Assembly (NCBI RefSeq): GCF_004363655.1
Contig: NZ_SNZH01000001.1
Location: forward strand, 672,425 to 736,424
From: Tahibacter aquaticus
GTDB taxonomy: Bacteria; Pseudomonadota; Gammaproteobacteria; Xanthomonadales; Rhodanobacteraceae
DNA: 64,000 nucleotides
Direction: 5' to 3'
Part shown: positions 45,346 to 61,300 of the stretch, in pieces
Position numbering within the stretch: the first letter of the stretch is position 1
Layout: each line of letters begins with the position of its first letter
Translations under genes and position numbers: made by a program
The notes under the pieces: generated by a model
Seen by the model: only the letters and a program-made list of their open reading frames with translations
Told to the model about the DNA's origin: nothing
The model's database searches: none

Positions 45346-45629
45346 ATGTCCCTCGACCACACTGCGGTACGCCATATCGCCCGCCTCGCCCGGCTTGCCG
45401 TGCGCGAAGACGAACTCGAAAGCCTGCGCAGCGACCTGGAACGCGTGCTGCACCTGTTCGACGACCTGGCCGCCGCAAATGTGGACAATTTGACGCCACT
45501 GGCACATCCCCACGACCAGAGCCTCGGCCTGCGCGACGACCGCGTCGGCGAAACCGACCGCAGCGAAGAACTGCTGGCGCTCGCCCCGTTCTCCCAGGGC
45601 GGCTACTACCTCGTGCCCAAGGTGATCGA

Positions 45630-45633
<4 letters not shown>
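45346..45633 (+). CDS. gatC: Asp-tRNA(Asn)/Glu-tRNA(Gln) amidotransferase subunit C
   Basis: This 95-residue subunit wraps around GatA and stabilises the GatCAB complex. [20 protein letters not shown] and [17 protein letters not shown] are GatC hallmarks. Its stop overlaps the gatA start by four bases. Confidence 0.95.
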
Positions 45634-47077
<1,444 letters not shown>

Positions 47078-47081
<4 letters not shown>

Positions 47082-48544
47082 GCACCGAAACCCGCAGCAA
47101 CGCCGACCAGCGCGGCTGGCAGGCCGTGATCGGCCTGGAAATCCACGCCCAGCTCTCCACCGTCAGCAAACTGTTCTCCCGCGCGGCCACCGCCTACGGC
47201 GCCGAGCCGAATACGCAGGCCGCGCTGCTCGATGTCGCCCTGCCCGGCACCCTGCCGGTGCCCAACCGCGAAGCCATCCGCAAGGCCATCCAGTTCGGCC
47301 TGGCCGTACAAGGCACGATTGCGCAGCATTCGGTATTTGCGCGCAAAAACTATTTCTATCCCGACCTGCCCAAAGGCTACCAGATCAGCCAGTACGAACT
47401 TCCCGTCGTCGCCGACGGCAAGATCGCGGTGCGGGTCGACGACGGCCGCCGCATCGACGTGGAAATCCAGCGCGCGCACCTGGAAGAAGATGCCGGCAAA
47501 TCCGTGCACGACGCCTTCCACGCCGAAACCGGCATCGACCTCAACCGCGCCGGCACACCGCTGCTGGAAATCGTCTCGGCGCCGGTCATGCATTCGGCCG
47601 CCGAAGCCGTGGCCTACATGCGCACCGTACACACGCTGGTGCGCTGGCTGGGCATCTGCGACGGCAACATGCAGGAAGGCTCGTTCCGCTGCGACTGCAA
47701 CGTCTCGGTGCGCCGCGACGGCGAAACCCGGCTGGGCACGCGCACCGAGATCAAGAACGTCAACTCGTTCCGTTTTGTGGAAAAATCCATCGAATACGAA
47801 ATCGAGCGGCAGATCCGCGCGCTGGAAAACGGCGAAGCGATCGTGCAGGAAACCCGCCTGTACGACCCCACGCGCCACCAGACCCGGCCCATGCGCAGCA
47901 AGGAATCCGCCGACGACTACCGCTACTTCCCCGACCCCGACCTGCCGCCGCTGGCCATCGCCACCGCCGACATCGAACGCGAACGCGCCGCCCTGCCGGA
48001 ACTGCCGCAGGCACGCCGCCAGCGCTATATCGACGGACTGGGCCTGCCCGAAGCCGATGCCGACCAGCTCTGCGCCGACCGCGCCAACGCCGACTATTTC
48101 GAAGCCGTGCTCGCCGCGGTACCCGGCCAGGCCAAGCTCTGCGCCAACTGGGTACTTGGCGAAGTCGCCGCCGGCCTGAACGAAGCCGCCATCGACATCG
48201 CCGCCGCGCCGGTCAGCCCCGCTGCCCTGTCGCAGCTGCTGCAGCGCCTGCGCGACGGCAGCATCTCCGGCAAGATCGCCAAGGACGTCTTCGCCGCCAT
48301 GTGGCAAGGCGAAGGCAGCGCCGACGCCATCATCGACGCCCGAGGACTCAAGCAGATCTCCGACAGCGGCGCGCTGGGTGCTGCCATCGACGCGGTGCTG
48401 GCCGACTATCCCAGCCAGCTCGACGACTACCGCAAAGGCAACGACAAGCTGCTGCAGTTCTTCGTCGGCCAGGTCATGAAACGCACCAAGGGCCAGGCCA
48501 ATCCGCAACAGCTGAACGAACTGCTGCGGCAGAAACTCGGCTGA
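47078..48544 (+). CDS. gatB: Asp-tRNA(Asn)/Glu-tRNA(Gln) amidotransferase subunit B
   Basis: This 488-residue subunit binds and phosphorylates the misacylated t[19 protein letters not shown] at the start and [21 protein letters not shown] and [15 protein letters not shown] are GatB signatures (the last three include the metal and kinase-site residues). The helical and YqeY-like tail domains occupy about 300-488. A MITE-like element begins 24 bases after its stop. Confidence 0.97.
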
Positions 48545-48567
48545 GAAGCGCAAACCGGGGCGAACCC

Positions 48568-48766
48568 AGGCTGGGGTAAGCCGCCAGGCCAACCCCGGCA
48601 TCGCCGTACTTCGCCGCCGAACAAGCCATGGCGAAAAATGTTCGCCATGGCGAGGCGTGAGCGAACGCATTCCACACCTTTCGCCAGGAAAAGCATTCCT
48701 TCGCCGTGGGCTTTCTGTTGCGGATACGGCGTGATGCCGGGGGCGCCTGACGGCTTACCCCAACCT
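48568..48766 (+). repeat. MITE-like dispersed element, copy B
   Basis: The 22-base ends 48568-48589 and 48745-48766 are inverted repeats with two mismatches, and match the ends of copy A (1110-1131, 1262-1283). The interior also aligns with copy A near 48685-48735. As in copy A, it lies a few bases after a stop codon, here that of gatB. Confidence 0.8.
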
Positions 48767-49311
48767 ACGCGCCGGAAAAAAATTATTTGCGGCCCGCATC
48801 GGCCGCGAATGATCACCGGCGCCGCGATTCTGCGATTGCTATCAGGGACTGCTCCCAAAAGCAGTACTCGACGCTTTCCGGCCCATCCATCAGCAGGCGT
48901 GCGGATGCCGGATTCGATACGCACTCTTATTGAACCCTATGCAATTCGACGCGAATTCGTTGCCTGCATCGCTGGATTCGGCGTGCAATACCCGTGCGGA
49001 ACCGCACTGCATTGCCGTTGAATTTTTGCTCCGCGCGGACCCGCACCCGCGTGCCTTTCCCGCGTGTCGCGGCCGACGAGACAGGCTACCGCTAAAGTCA
49101 GCTCCAACCGATGCGGCGCGAATTGCTGCATTCCCGGCCGTATCGACGGTATCGCCATTACCGCAGTATCAAATTTCCCTGCCATACGGATACATCTTTT
49201 CGTCCGTACTCAACCGGTTTTTTCCAAACAGAAATTCCCGTTATTTTTGTATTACCGTCCCGCGCATTCGCCATCGGCGCGCCGAAACGCGCTGTCCAGC
49301 CAGGGGGTTCC
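48767..49311. other. Upstream region of the RHS gene without recognised gene
   Basis: These 545 bases are less G+C-rich than the neighbours, especially 49180-49255, which has several runs of T and A and may hold the promoter of the RHS gene. I could not pick a clear -35/-10 pair. No gene was seen. Confidence 0.45.
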
Positions 49312-52300
49312 ATGCAAGACCGATCCAGAGCGGCCCGCGCCGCCAGTGCGCTGTTGCTGTCCGCGTTTGCTGCGACCGCCACAGCCCAGGTGCAGCGCAC
49401 CTTCGTCAATCTCGGTTTCGAGCTGCCCAGTGCCGGCAGTTCGAACTGCTTCTTCCAGGTCGACGAATCCACCGTCCCTGGCTGGACCACCAACCACCCC
49501 GCGCAGAGCGGCCAGGGCTGCGCGCCGCAGATCGCCGCCGGCTCGGGCAAGCTCATTGAAATCTGGGCGAATGGTTTCAGCGGCGTCAGCGCGCGTTCCG
49601 GTACACAGCTGGCCGAACTGAATGCCGAGGCAGCGTCACGCATTTACCAGAATGTCTGCCTGGCCACCGGCGAGCCCATAGGTTGGCGCTTCAGCCACCG
49701 CGGCCGTCAAAGCGCCACCGTCGACGACGTGGCCGAGTTCCGCGTCGGCAGCAGCGCCGGCACCAACCAGGTCATTCGCGCCGCCACGCAGAACGACGGC
49801 GGCTTCACCACGCCGACCTGCTTCAATACCGCCAGCAGCGGCAGCGGCATCAGCAGCAACAGCTGCGCCGCGCCGGTCTTGTCCGGCACGTGGCGCGATT
49901 ATTCCGGCGAATTCACCTGGAACGGCGCCACCGGTGTACAGGCCATCGGCTTCGAGGCGATTTCCGCCGCCGGCGGCGCCACCATCGGCAATTTCATCGA
50001 CGATATCCAGGTCACCCTGCGACCCTTCGTCGAACTCAATGCCGCCACGCTGAACGTGCGCGAAGGCAGCGGCGCCAGCCTGCCGGCGCTGCGCGTCGTC
50101 GGCACAGTGCCCGCCGGCGGCATCAGCGTGAACCTCGACGTACAAGCCTCCGGTACCGCCACGCGCGGCAGCGACTACACCACGGCAGGCAGCACCGACA
50201 GCGTCACTGTCGGCATTCCCGCCGGCGTCTACGACGGCAACGACTTCCCGCTGCCCATCGCCCTGGTCGACGATGCGGCGGTCGAGAACAACGAAACCCT
50301 GGTCATCGCCATCGTTTCCTCGCCGACCAACTACGTGCTCAGCTCCACCCAGACCTGCGGCGGCACGCCAGTCCTTTCCAGCACCGTCACCCTGCTGGAC
50401 AACGAAGTGGATCTTTCCACCAGCCTAGCCGCACCGGCCTCCGCCGCCAACGGCAGCACGGTCAGCCTCGACGCCGCTTTTGCCAACCGCACTGCGGCGC
50501 CGACCACCGGCGACGCGACCGCGCACGATGCGACGGCTGCCATTGCAGTGGCCCAGCCGGCAGGGCTGAGCTTCACCAGCTGGACCTGCACCGCCAGCAA
50601 CGGCGCACGCTGCCCCGGCGGCGGCGTCGATGCCAGCACCAGCGGCAGCGGCGCGATCAGCGGCAATGCCGTACTGCCGGCAGGCAATGCCACGGCCGGC
50701 GGTGCGATCAGCTACAGCATCCAGGCCAGCGTCAGCGCGGCGCACTGCAGTTCCGTCACCCTGGCTGCCAGCATCGCCACGCCTGCTCCACTGGCCGAAG
50801 GCAGCAACGTGCAAAGCGGCTTCACCTCGCCAGCCCCCGCCGGCACGGGCAACAACAGCGCCGGCGCAACCATTGCCGTGCCCTGCGCCAACCAGCCGCC
50901 CGTGTTCACCTCCACGCCGCCCAGCCAGGCCACGCGCGGCGAGCTGTATCGCTACGACGCCCAGGCCAGCGATCCCGATACGGCCGACGTACTCGCCTTC
51001 AACCTGGACAGCATGCCCGCCGGCATGAGCATCGACGCCGCCAGCGGCCGCATCGAATGGACACCGGCCGACGACCAGGTCGGCACGCATGCCGTCGCCG
51101 TGCGTGTCAGCGACGGCCGTGGCGGCCAGGCCGTGCAGGAGTTCACAATTACCGTCATTGCGGTCAACCGTCCACCGCGCATCACGAGTACTCCGGCCGT
51201 GGTCGGCGTCACTGGCCAGGCGTACAGCTATGACGTCAATGCCGTCGATGCCGATGGCGACACGGTCACCTACCGCCTGGTCGATGCACCGGCCGGCATG
51301 ACCATCAATCCCGCCAGCGGCCTGATCGCCTGGACGCCGAACGATACCCAGCTCGCCGCAGCCGACGTTGTCGTACAGGCCAGCGACAGCCACGGCGCCA
51401 GCGACGACCAGGTATTCCGCATCATCGTCAATGCCAGCCTGATTGGCCGCAGCCACGTGGGCAAGGATTTCTGGTTTACCCACATGGAGAACTACTACAT
51501 CGGCTGCCCCCCTGGACAAGAGCGTTGCATCGGCGCCAACGACAACGATCGACGCAGTCATTGGGTGACCGTCGCCGCACTCGAAGGAGCACAGGGCCAT
51601 GTGGAAATCCCCGGCCTGTCGTTCCGCCAGGATTTCACGCTGGCCGCGGGCGAAGTCGCGGAAATCCGCCTGCCCTGGCAGGTCATGAATACGTGGAACT
51701 ATCACGCCGTCGATATTGGCGTACACGTGGTTGCAGACAGGCCGGTTACCGTGGTCTCGACCAACCAGGCAGCAAAGACCACAGACTCGTCGGTCATCTA
51801 TCCGACCGACGTACTCGGCACGCAGTACACGGTAATCGACTATCCGCACTGGGCCGGCCTGGGCGGCGAGTTCGGCCTGGTGGCAGCACAGGACAATACC
51901 CAGGTCACCTTCATTCCCCCGGCCGGCCGCACGATCGCGCGCCCTGCCGGCGTACCGGCGGGGTCGTCCTGGACGGTCACGCTGCAGCGTGGCCAGGCCT
52001 ATTCGATGGTCATGGACTGGAACGAGGTCGGCCTGTATCGGCCCTACTCGGGTCTGCGGCTCATCTCGACAGCCCCGATTGCCGTGTTCGGCGGCAGTTT
52101 CTGCGCCGATGTCCCCAGCAGCGCATCGCATTGCGATCACCTCTACGAACAGCTGCTGCCGGACCGCAACCTCGGCCAGCATTTCCAGGCCGGGCGCCTG
52201 GCCACGCGAACCGTCGGTAATCTCTATCGATTCACGGCGACCGAACCGGAAACCGCCGTCTACGCCGGCAGCCGCCTGATCGCCGTGCTCAAGGCCGGCG

Positions 52301-55300
52301 ACGCCGTCGACCGCATTCTCGATGGGCCGGTCGACATCCGCGCCAGCAAACCCGTGCAGATGTGGATGATCGCGCAGAGCGAGAGTGTCGACAGCCAGCA
52401 GCGCCAGGTTCCGGCAGATGTCGATGTCAGCGGCGCAGAAGACAGCGATGGCGACCTGCTCGATCCGTTTGCGGTCGCCGTGCCGCCGGTCGGTACCGAG
52501 CTGTCTGATTATTTGTTCACAACGCCAAAACTCAGCAACTTCAAGCTGCACTACGCCGACGTCGTCATCGCCCAGTCGGCGGCCGCTACGCTCACACTCG
52601 ATGGACAGCCGGTCACTGGCGTGGCCTGGCTGTCGATCGCCGGCAGCAACAAGGTACATGGCAACCTGCGCTTGACTGCCGGCCGACACCGTCTCACCGC
52701 GGTCTCGCCGTTCGGCCTGACCGTATACGGCTATGGCAGGAAGGAATCCTACGGTTACGCCGGCGGCCTGCTGATCGGCGACCAGGACCGCGTGCGCCGG
52801 CTGGAGGTCACGCCGCTGCAACAGACCCGCACCATCGGCGACAGCGCCTGCTTCGCGGTCGTCGCCCGCGATGAACAGCATCGCCGTGTGCCTTATGCGC
52901 GCTTTGCCGCGCGCGTCGAAGGCGCCTGGCCGCGGCTGGAAGCGCGCTACCTCGACGGCACCGGCCGCGGCGAGTACTGCTTCGAACAACCGGCCGCGGG
53001 CATCTCGCCAGTGCAGTTCAGTTCGGGTTTTGCCCAGGTGGACGCCGAAGTGCAATGGCAGGCACCGGGTGACGGCATCAACCGCGCCCCGATCATTACC
53101 TCTCTGCCAGAGCTGGAACTGCACGACGCGCCCTTCCACTACACCGTCCGCGCACTCGACCCGAACAACGACGCTCTGACCTACGTACTCGTCGACGGCC
53201 CCGCCGGTGCGCAGATCGATGCGCTGAGCGGCGCACTGAGCTGGACCGCCGCCGCCCCATCCGACCGCGAGCCGCTGCTGCAGGGCTTTACCGTGCGTGC
53301 CGTCGATCCGCAGGGGCTTTATGCCGAGCAGGTGTTCGACCTGCGCATCAGTTTCGCGGCACGCCTGTCGCCCATTTCGCAGCAACAGGTGATGCAATAC
53401 ACCGAGTTCGGCAAGAACATCTACCAGATCCTCGGCGGCCTGCTCGAACGCATGCGCGTCGAGGTCATCGAAGCCCCGCCACTGGTGACGGCGGACTACG
53501 CGCCCGGCACGCGCGCGGGCTCGCTCAAATGGGGCGGCGGCGGCGTATCGCCTGCACTGCGCCATAACAACAAATTGCAATTGGGTACGCGCGACGGACG
53601 CTTCGGCAGCCCCGGCATTGCCTCGCAGCCGGTCTGGAGCAACAACACCAGCATAGGCATGCTCGTGCCTGTATTCGGCCGTCCGCTGGATACCAACAAC
53701 GACGGTATCGTCAACGCCAGCGACCGCCTCGTTGCCCTCGGCGTGAACCAGGGCAGTCTGCTAGTTGCACGTTATGTCGACACCGGCCAGACCCTGCCCT
53801 GGTCCGGCACCTTGCCCGCCAGCCAGGTCGCCATACCGGCTTTCGCCGACCTGGACAACGATGGCAAAGACGAGATTCTCTACCGCACGACCACCACATC
53901 GCAGCTGGTCGCGCTCAACGGCGCCGGCCAGCGCCGCTGGAATATCGATCCGGTCTATGGCAGCGCCACGCTGAGCACCCTGCAGACCAGCATCGAGACC
54001 GCCGACCTGGACGGCGACGGCCTGCCCGAGATCGTCGCCGGCGGCAATGTCTACGGCGCCGACGGCGTGCTGCGCTGGAGTTTCGGCGCGCTCGCCCAGT
54101 CTGCTGGTGCGTTGGTCGCCTATCCACTGATCAGCGATCTGGACAACGACGGCCAGCCCGAAGTCGCCCTGTTCAACGAAGTGCGCCGCGGCGACGGCAG
54201 CCTGTTGTGGCGCCTGCCCACCGACAGCATCGGTATTACCTACGGCCTTTTCGCCGCCTACGACATTGACAACGATGGCGACAAGGAAGTGTTTGCCACG
54301 GTATTGAGCACGCCGGTCGGCGTACAGCGGCTGGAACGCCTGGACAGCAACGGTGCCCGCTTGGGCCCGCCGATCGCGCTGGTCAGCGCCGGCGGCGCGC
54401 CGCATCTGTTCGATTTCGATCGCGACGGCGCCATCGATGTGTACCTGCCCGAAGAACATCTGGCCGTCACCACCGCTGGCAACGTTGTCTACCAGGGCAT
54501 TCCCGACAACACCTCGACTGCGTCTGCCTATCCCCTCCTGGCCGATCTCAACCGCGACGGTGCGATGGAATATTTCCCCAATTCCGCGCTGAACGTGCGC
54601 GACCTTCAGACCGACTGGCTCTGGTCGGTGGGGTCGAGCTACTACTACGCCGGCGGTACGCGGGGCCTGGGCGCCTTCGTCGACAGCAACGGCGACGGCA
54701 ATGCCGAGCTGTTCGTCAGCGGGTATACCAATGCGTTGGAAAAACCCGTAAGCGGCGTGTGGCCGATCGATCGCGCCGGCCGGCGCAGCTTCCGCGACGG
54801 GGCGGGCCGGCATGCCGGCAGTTTCGGCCTGGAGATTCCACCGGCGACACCGAACGACCTGCGTTTCGATGCCTGGATCGGCGACCTGTACCTGAAAACC
54901 AACGTCGCCGGCCAGCTCGGCTTCGAGGTAAGCCTGCGCAACCGCGGCCTCAAGCCCATCGTCAATCCGCTGAGCGTCAGCCTATATGCGGGCCCGCGCG
55001 GCCAAGGCGGCATCCTGCTCGCCACCACCACGACACCGCCGCTGGGTTCGAGCCAGCGCCGCACGATAAGCCTGCCGCCAGTAACAGCCGATCGCGCCCA
55101 GGGCTGGATCTACGCCTATGTCGACGCAGCCGAGACCACTGCCGACTATTCCACGCACAACAACGTCGTGGCGGCACACATGATCCGCCTGCAACTCAGC
55201 GACGGCGCCGACCGCGTCGATACACAGACCAGCAGCGTGCAGGTGCTGGCGGCGCCGAAATCGTTCGGCCTCAGCGGTGCTCTGCCGGCACAGGTCTATT

Positions 55301-58300
55301 CCGGGCGTGAAATGAGCGCGCAGATCCTGGGCGCAGCGGCCGACTACGACGGCACGCCTTATTTCCGCCTGGTCTCCTCGCCACCCAAGGGCATGCGCAT
55401 CGACCCCTGGACCGGCGTGATCAGCTGGACACCGACGCCGGACCAGGCAGGCTGGAATACCGCCTGGGTACAAGTGGATTTTTTCGAGGGCAGCAGCGCG
55501 TCGCTGTCCCTGAGCACCCAGGTCATCGCCAACCCAAACCGGCCGCCGTCGATTCAGTCGAGTCCGCCGACGCAGGCTACCGCCGATACGCCGTGGAGCT
55601 ACCCGGTCGCCGCTACCGATCCGGACAGCGACGTGCTGACCTATGCACTGACCACCTCGCCCGCCGGAATGACCATCAACCCGCAATCGGGGCTGATCGA
55701 ATGGACGCCAACCCAGGCCCAGGCCGGCAACTCGCAGAGCGGCACCAGCTATTCCGTCGTGCTGCGCGTGACCGATACGGGCAGTAACTCGGTAACGCAG
55801 AACTTCTCGGTAGTCGTGCGCAAACCCACCTACGCGGCGCCCGTGTTCACCACGGTACCAGGCACACGCGCCAAGGTCGGCTGCCTGTACAGCTACGCCG
55901 CCCAAGTGACGCAGGTTGCCGGCACCTCGGTCTATTTCGGCCTGGACAGCACTGACAAACCCAGCGGCATGCAGGTCGGTGTCTACACGGGGCTGGTTCA
56001 GTGGACCCCGGGTACCGGGCAGGTCGGCAGCCACCCCGTCAAGCTTCACGCCACGACCAACGGCACCAGCAGCTCCAGCAACCAGTCGTATCGCATCAAC
56101 GTGCTCGCCGCATCCGAGCAACTGGGTATCGACATCGCGATAGAGCCGCCCTTCATCACGCTGGGCCAGCCCGTGACGGTGACGGCACAGGCGATCAATC
56201 CCGCAGCCACGCCCACGCTGAACCTCACCGTCGACGGCTCGCCCGTGACGCTGGATTCGCAAGGCCGCTACACCTTCACGCCGAGCAGTGTCGGCACCCA
56301 TGCCATCGCTGCCAGCGTTACCGACGGCTGCCATAGCGCACAGGCGAGCAAGCAGGCCTACGTATCCGACCCGAGCGACAGCGAGCCCCCGCAGGTTCAA
56401 CTGCACTCGCCCGCCGACAACGGCGTCGTGACCAAGCCCACGGCGGTCATGGCCACCGTCAGCGATGCACGCCTGGCCAGCTGGCGCCTTGCCCTCAAGG
56501 ACGAACAGGGCGGCACGGCGGCCCGCGTGCTGGCCAGCGGCACCAGCACTTTCAGCAATGTGGAAATTGCCAAGCTCGACCCCACCCTGCTGCTCAACGG
56601 CTTCCATATCCTGGTACTGGAGGCCACCGACACCAGCGGCCGCGTGAGCTTCGACTCCGTTGCCGTCAGCGTGGAAGGCGACATGAAGGTCGGCCATTTC
56701 TCCATCACCTTGCTCGACGTGGAAATCCCGCTCAGCGGCATTCCCATCCGCGTCACCCGCACTTACGACACGCGCCGCGCGCAGGAAGACCTCGATTTCG
56801 GCTATGGCTGGAGCATCGACTACCAGAACGTGCGCGTGCGCGAAAACCGCCGCCTCGGCTTCAGCTGGCGCCTGGCCCAGGACGGCGGCGGCTTCACGCC
56901 GTGGTGCGTGCGGCCGCTGTCCGACCCCCTGGTCACGGTCACCCTGCCCGACGGCAAAGTGGAGAAATTCAAAGCCAGGTTCCAGCCCGAGTGCCAGCCG
57001 TATACGGCGCAGGTCTACGGCGAGATGGTGTTCGACCCGGTCGGCAACACCCACGGCAAGCTGGAGCAGCTCAGCTTCGGCACCTTGCGCGTGGTCGAGC
57101 AGGGCGACGGCAGCAGCAATGTGGTCGACCCGGGCGACCCGGCCCAGCCAGCCGATCCGCAGCTCTACCGCCTGACCACGGCCGAAGGGCTGGTCTACGA
57201 AATCGACCAGGGCTTCGGCATCAGGACCATCACCGACCAGACCGGCAACACCATCACCTACGACCGCACCGGCATCCGCCACTCCAACGGCCGCGCCGTC
57301 GGTTTCGTGCGCGATGCCAACGACCGCATCGAGCGCATCACCCTGCCCGACGGCGAATCGCGCCGGTATGCCTATTCGCCGGCGGGCGACCTCGTGCGGA
57401 CTACCGATGCCGCCGGCGTGTTCTACAACTACGACTACCTCATCCACCCACGCTGGAAGCACTACCTCAACCGCATTGCCGACGCGGCCACGACGCCCAA
57501 CCTGCTCGCCCGGCACGAATACGACGAACAGGGCCGCCTGGTCGCGACCATCGATGCAAACAACCAACGCATCGAGTACACGCACAACCTCAGCGGCCAG
57601 GTCGAAGTGATCAAGAACCGCCGCGGCCATTCGACCACCTATGTCTACGACGACAACGGCTGGGTGCTGAGCGAAACCAACGCGCTGAACGAACAGACCC
57701 TGCATACCTACGATGCCAACGGCAGCGAGCTGACGACGACCGATCCGCTGGGCCGGGTCACCACGCGCAGCTACGACGTGCGCGGCAACCTGCTCACCGA
57801 AACCAACCACGCCGGCGAAACCGTCACACGCACTTACGGCTACTACAACCAGCTCAAGACCGAGACCGATGCACTGGGCCGACTGGTGCTGAGCAATGCC
57901 TACTGGATCAACCCGGCCATAGGCCAGGAAAGCGGCATCCTGCTGCGCAGCACCGATGGCCTGGGCAACACCACGCACTACGGCATGGACGTCTGCAGCA
58001 GCGGCTGCGGCAACAGCGGCAACCTCGAATCGCTGACCGACGCCAACGGCAACACCCGCCGCTTCGAGTACGACCGCTACGGCAACCTGGCCAAGGAAAC
58101 CGACACCCAGGGCAATGCCACCGTGCGCCAGTACGACGCCATGGGCCGCGTGCTGCGGGAGACGCGCCAGCGCCGCGTCGACGGTGCCGTCGACGAGCTG
58201 GTCACCACGTACGAATACGATACGGCCGGCCAGCTCAAGCAGAGCGTGCAGCCCGACGGCACCGTCACCGAACGCTCCTACAATGCCCTGGGCCAGCTGC

Positions 58301-61300
58301 AGGTCGAGGTCGTGGCCGGCCGGCGCACTGACTACACCTATACAGCCGACGGCCGCCTCTACACGCAAAGCAAAGGCCCCGTGAGCTCGCTGGTCTACGA
58401 TGCCGAAGGCAACGTCATCGCCTCGCGCGACAGGAACCAGAACCTGACCGAGACCCTCTACGACGCCGCCAACCGGCCCATCGAGGTCATCCTTCCCGAT
58501 GCCACGTCAGTGAGCGGCACCGACACCTCGCGCACGAAGCAGGAGTACTACAAGGACGGTCAACTCAAATACAGCTGGGACGAACGCAACAACCGCACCC
58601 AGTACCTGTACGACGACGCCGGCCGCCAGGTCTCGGTGATCAATGCACTGAACGAAGCCACCAGCTCGATCTACGACGACAACGGCCGGCGCATCGCCAG
58701 CATCGACAACCTCGACCGCACGACGAAGTACGAATACGACATTGCCGGAAGACTCACGCGCACTATCCTGCCCGACGCCGGCGCCGACGACGGCAACGAT
58801 GCCAACAACCTCACGGTCGACTACGGCTACGACAAGGTCGGCCGCAAGATCGCGGAAACCGATCCGGCCAACCGCACCACACGCTTCGTCTACGACGCCG
58901 AAAGCCGCCTGATTGCCGTGGTACTGCCCAACCCCACGACCGGCGACAACCCCGTAGGTATCGCCGATGCCCTGGGCCGCGGCGAATACCCCGGTTCCAC
59001 CATCGCCAGCAGCGGCGTCCTCGTCACGCGCTACGCCTACGACGAGCAAGGCAACAAGACACGCCAGATCGACGCCCTCAACCGCACCACTGCCTGGAAC
59101 TACGACCGCATGGGCCGCGTGACCCGGCGCACCTTGCCTCTGGGCCAGTTCGAACGCTTCGGCTACGACGCCCTGGGACGGCTCGACTGGAAACTCGACT
59201 TCAACAGCCAGCTCACCGGCTTCGTCTACGACACCGCAAACCGCCTGACCAGCACGCGCTTTGCCGACGGCACCGAACTGACGCTGACCCTGGATGAAAA
59301 AGACCGTCCGCGCACACTCACCTACGGCGGCCTGACCGAAACCCGCCGCTACGACCGGCGCGACCGGCTCGACCAGGTCACGTGGTCCGACGGCCAGCAG
59401 ATCGACTACACCTACGACAAAGCCAGCAACCGCACCCAGGTCAAAACCGCGACGCGCACCATCGACTTCAGCTTCGACGCCCTTAACCGGCTGAAGACCG
59501 TCAGCGAAGTCGCCAGCACCGCCCTGGGCCAGAGCGGCGGCCCGCGCGTCACCACCTACGGCTACGACGGCGTCGGCAACCGCGACCATATCGTCCACGC
59601 CAATGGCACGCGGGTGGATTACCGCTACGACCGCATGAACAGGCTCACCACGCTGACGCATCGCAAGGGCGCCGCCGTGCTGCTGGCACTCGGCTACGCA
59701 CTCAATCCCGACGGCACCCGAGCCGCCATCGCCGAGCAGGTGCAACAGAAGGACACGCAAGGCCAGTACGTCGTCGACGGCAATGGCCAGCCGGTACTCA
59801 ATGCCACCCGCACCACGAGCTACCAGTACGACAAGACCAAGCGCCTGATCGAAGAAGCCGTCACAGCGGCCAACGCCGATCACCAGCGCACGACAAGCTG
59901 GGCCTACGACAAGGTCGGCAACCGCCTGAGCCAGGTGCACACCGTGCCGGGCGGCCCCACCGTGACGGCCAGCACCACGACAACGAGCTACAGCTACGAC
60001 GCCAACGACCGCCTGCTGCAGGAATCGGCTGCCAGCAACGGCATCACCCGCCTGACCAGCCACGGCTACGACCTCAACGGCAGCCTGATCGAAACCACTA
60101 CGCCCGAACAGACCATGTATTACCGCTACGACGGCCAGAACCGCATGGTGCAGGCGGAGCGGAAGATGGGATCGCTTCTCGACATCACGCAGTACAGCTA
60201 TACGGCGGATGGGATACGGCGCAGCCAGGTGTTGAAGGCGGGGACTGGGGATGCGAGGGAGATTCGGTACTTGATTGATCCGAATCAGGCCTATGCGCAG
60301 GTGATGGAAGAACGCGTCGGTACACCGTTGGCGGCCGGGGCAAACGTCAGTGGGCTGAACCTAAAGACGGCTTATACCTATGGCGATGACCTGTTGGGGC
60401 AATATGCGCTGCGCGATGCGAGCGGTACTGTCCTGCCAGGAGCGGCGACGGCGGCCATAGCGAGTACGTTCCATTACGACGGCCTCGGCAGCACGCGGTT
60501 GCTGACAGGCGACACCGGCAATACTATCGACAGCTACGCTTACGGTGCCTTTGGCGAGATAGATCGAAATACGAGCGCCCTAGCAGCACCGGATACCCCA
60601 GCCACGGACTATCAGTACACCGGCGAACAGCACGATCCGAACCTTGGGTTCTATTACCTGCGGGCGAGGTATATGGACCCGGGGAGTGGGAGGTTTACAC
60701 AATCAGATTCGTTTGATGGCTTCAGCAGCGATCCGCTGTCACTGCACAAGTACACTGCGAACCACAATGATCCTGCAAACCGGGTCGACCCAACCGGGAA
60801 CATTTCCACTCTGGTTGAGCTCGGGGCTTCGAACCAGGTTCTCGCCTCGCTGATGCGGACAACGTTTACCGTGATGAACTACATCGACCGTGTGAACAGC
60901 ATGGTCGGCGTGATTCAAGCCTTCTGGGAGATCTCCAACCTGCTTCAGAATCCAATGGCGTTTCAGAGCGCGTCCAACTTCCTGAATTCCAGTGACCCTG
61001 GCTTCATGTCATTGATCCAGCAGAATTTTAGTGACGCTGTTCATAAGTTTCGTCGGAACTCGGGAAAGCTGTTTGCAAGCACAATCCAGAACTACAGCAA
61101 CGACATCGCAAATACCATTGTCGGCACCAATCAGGCGGGGCAGGAACGCGGCTTCCTCATTTTTCTTCCGACACCAACTGTTATCTCAAATGCAGTAAAG
61201 ATCGACTTTCCCATGGGTCGAATCAACGCCAAGGGCAAGACAATTCGAATACTCGGAAGGGTTGGTGGACCAGCCAAGCATCGAGGAAGGGTGATTGGTC

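Noticed and set aside
50425..53580. A 1051-codon open frame on the minus strand opposite the RHS gene (and a 1128-codon one at 54982-58368).
   Set aside because: In G+C-rich genes the opposite strand often stays open. The translations are rich in Ala/Gly/Val/Asp with no domain pattern, no start site with a ribosome-binding site, and mirror the repeats of the sense gene.
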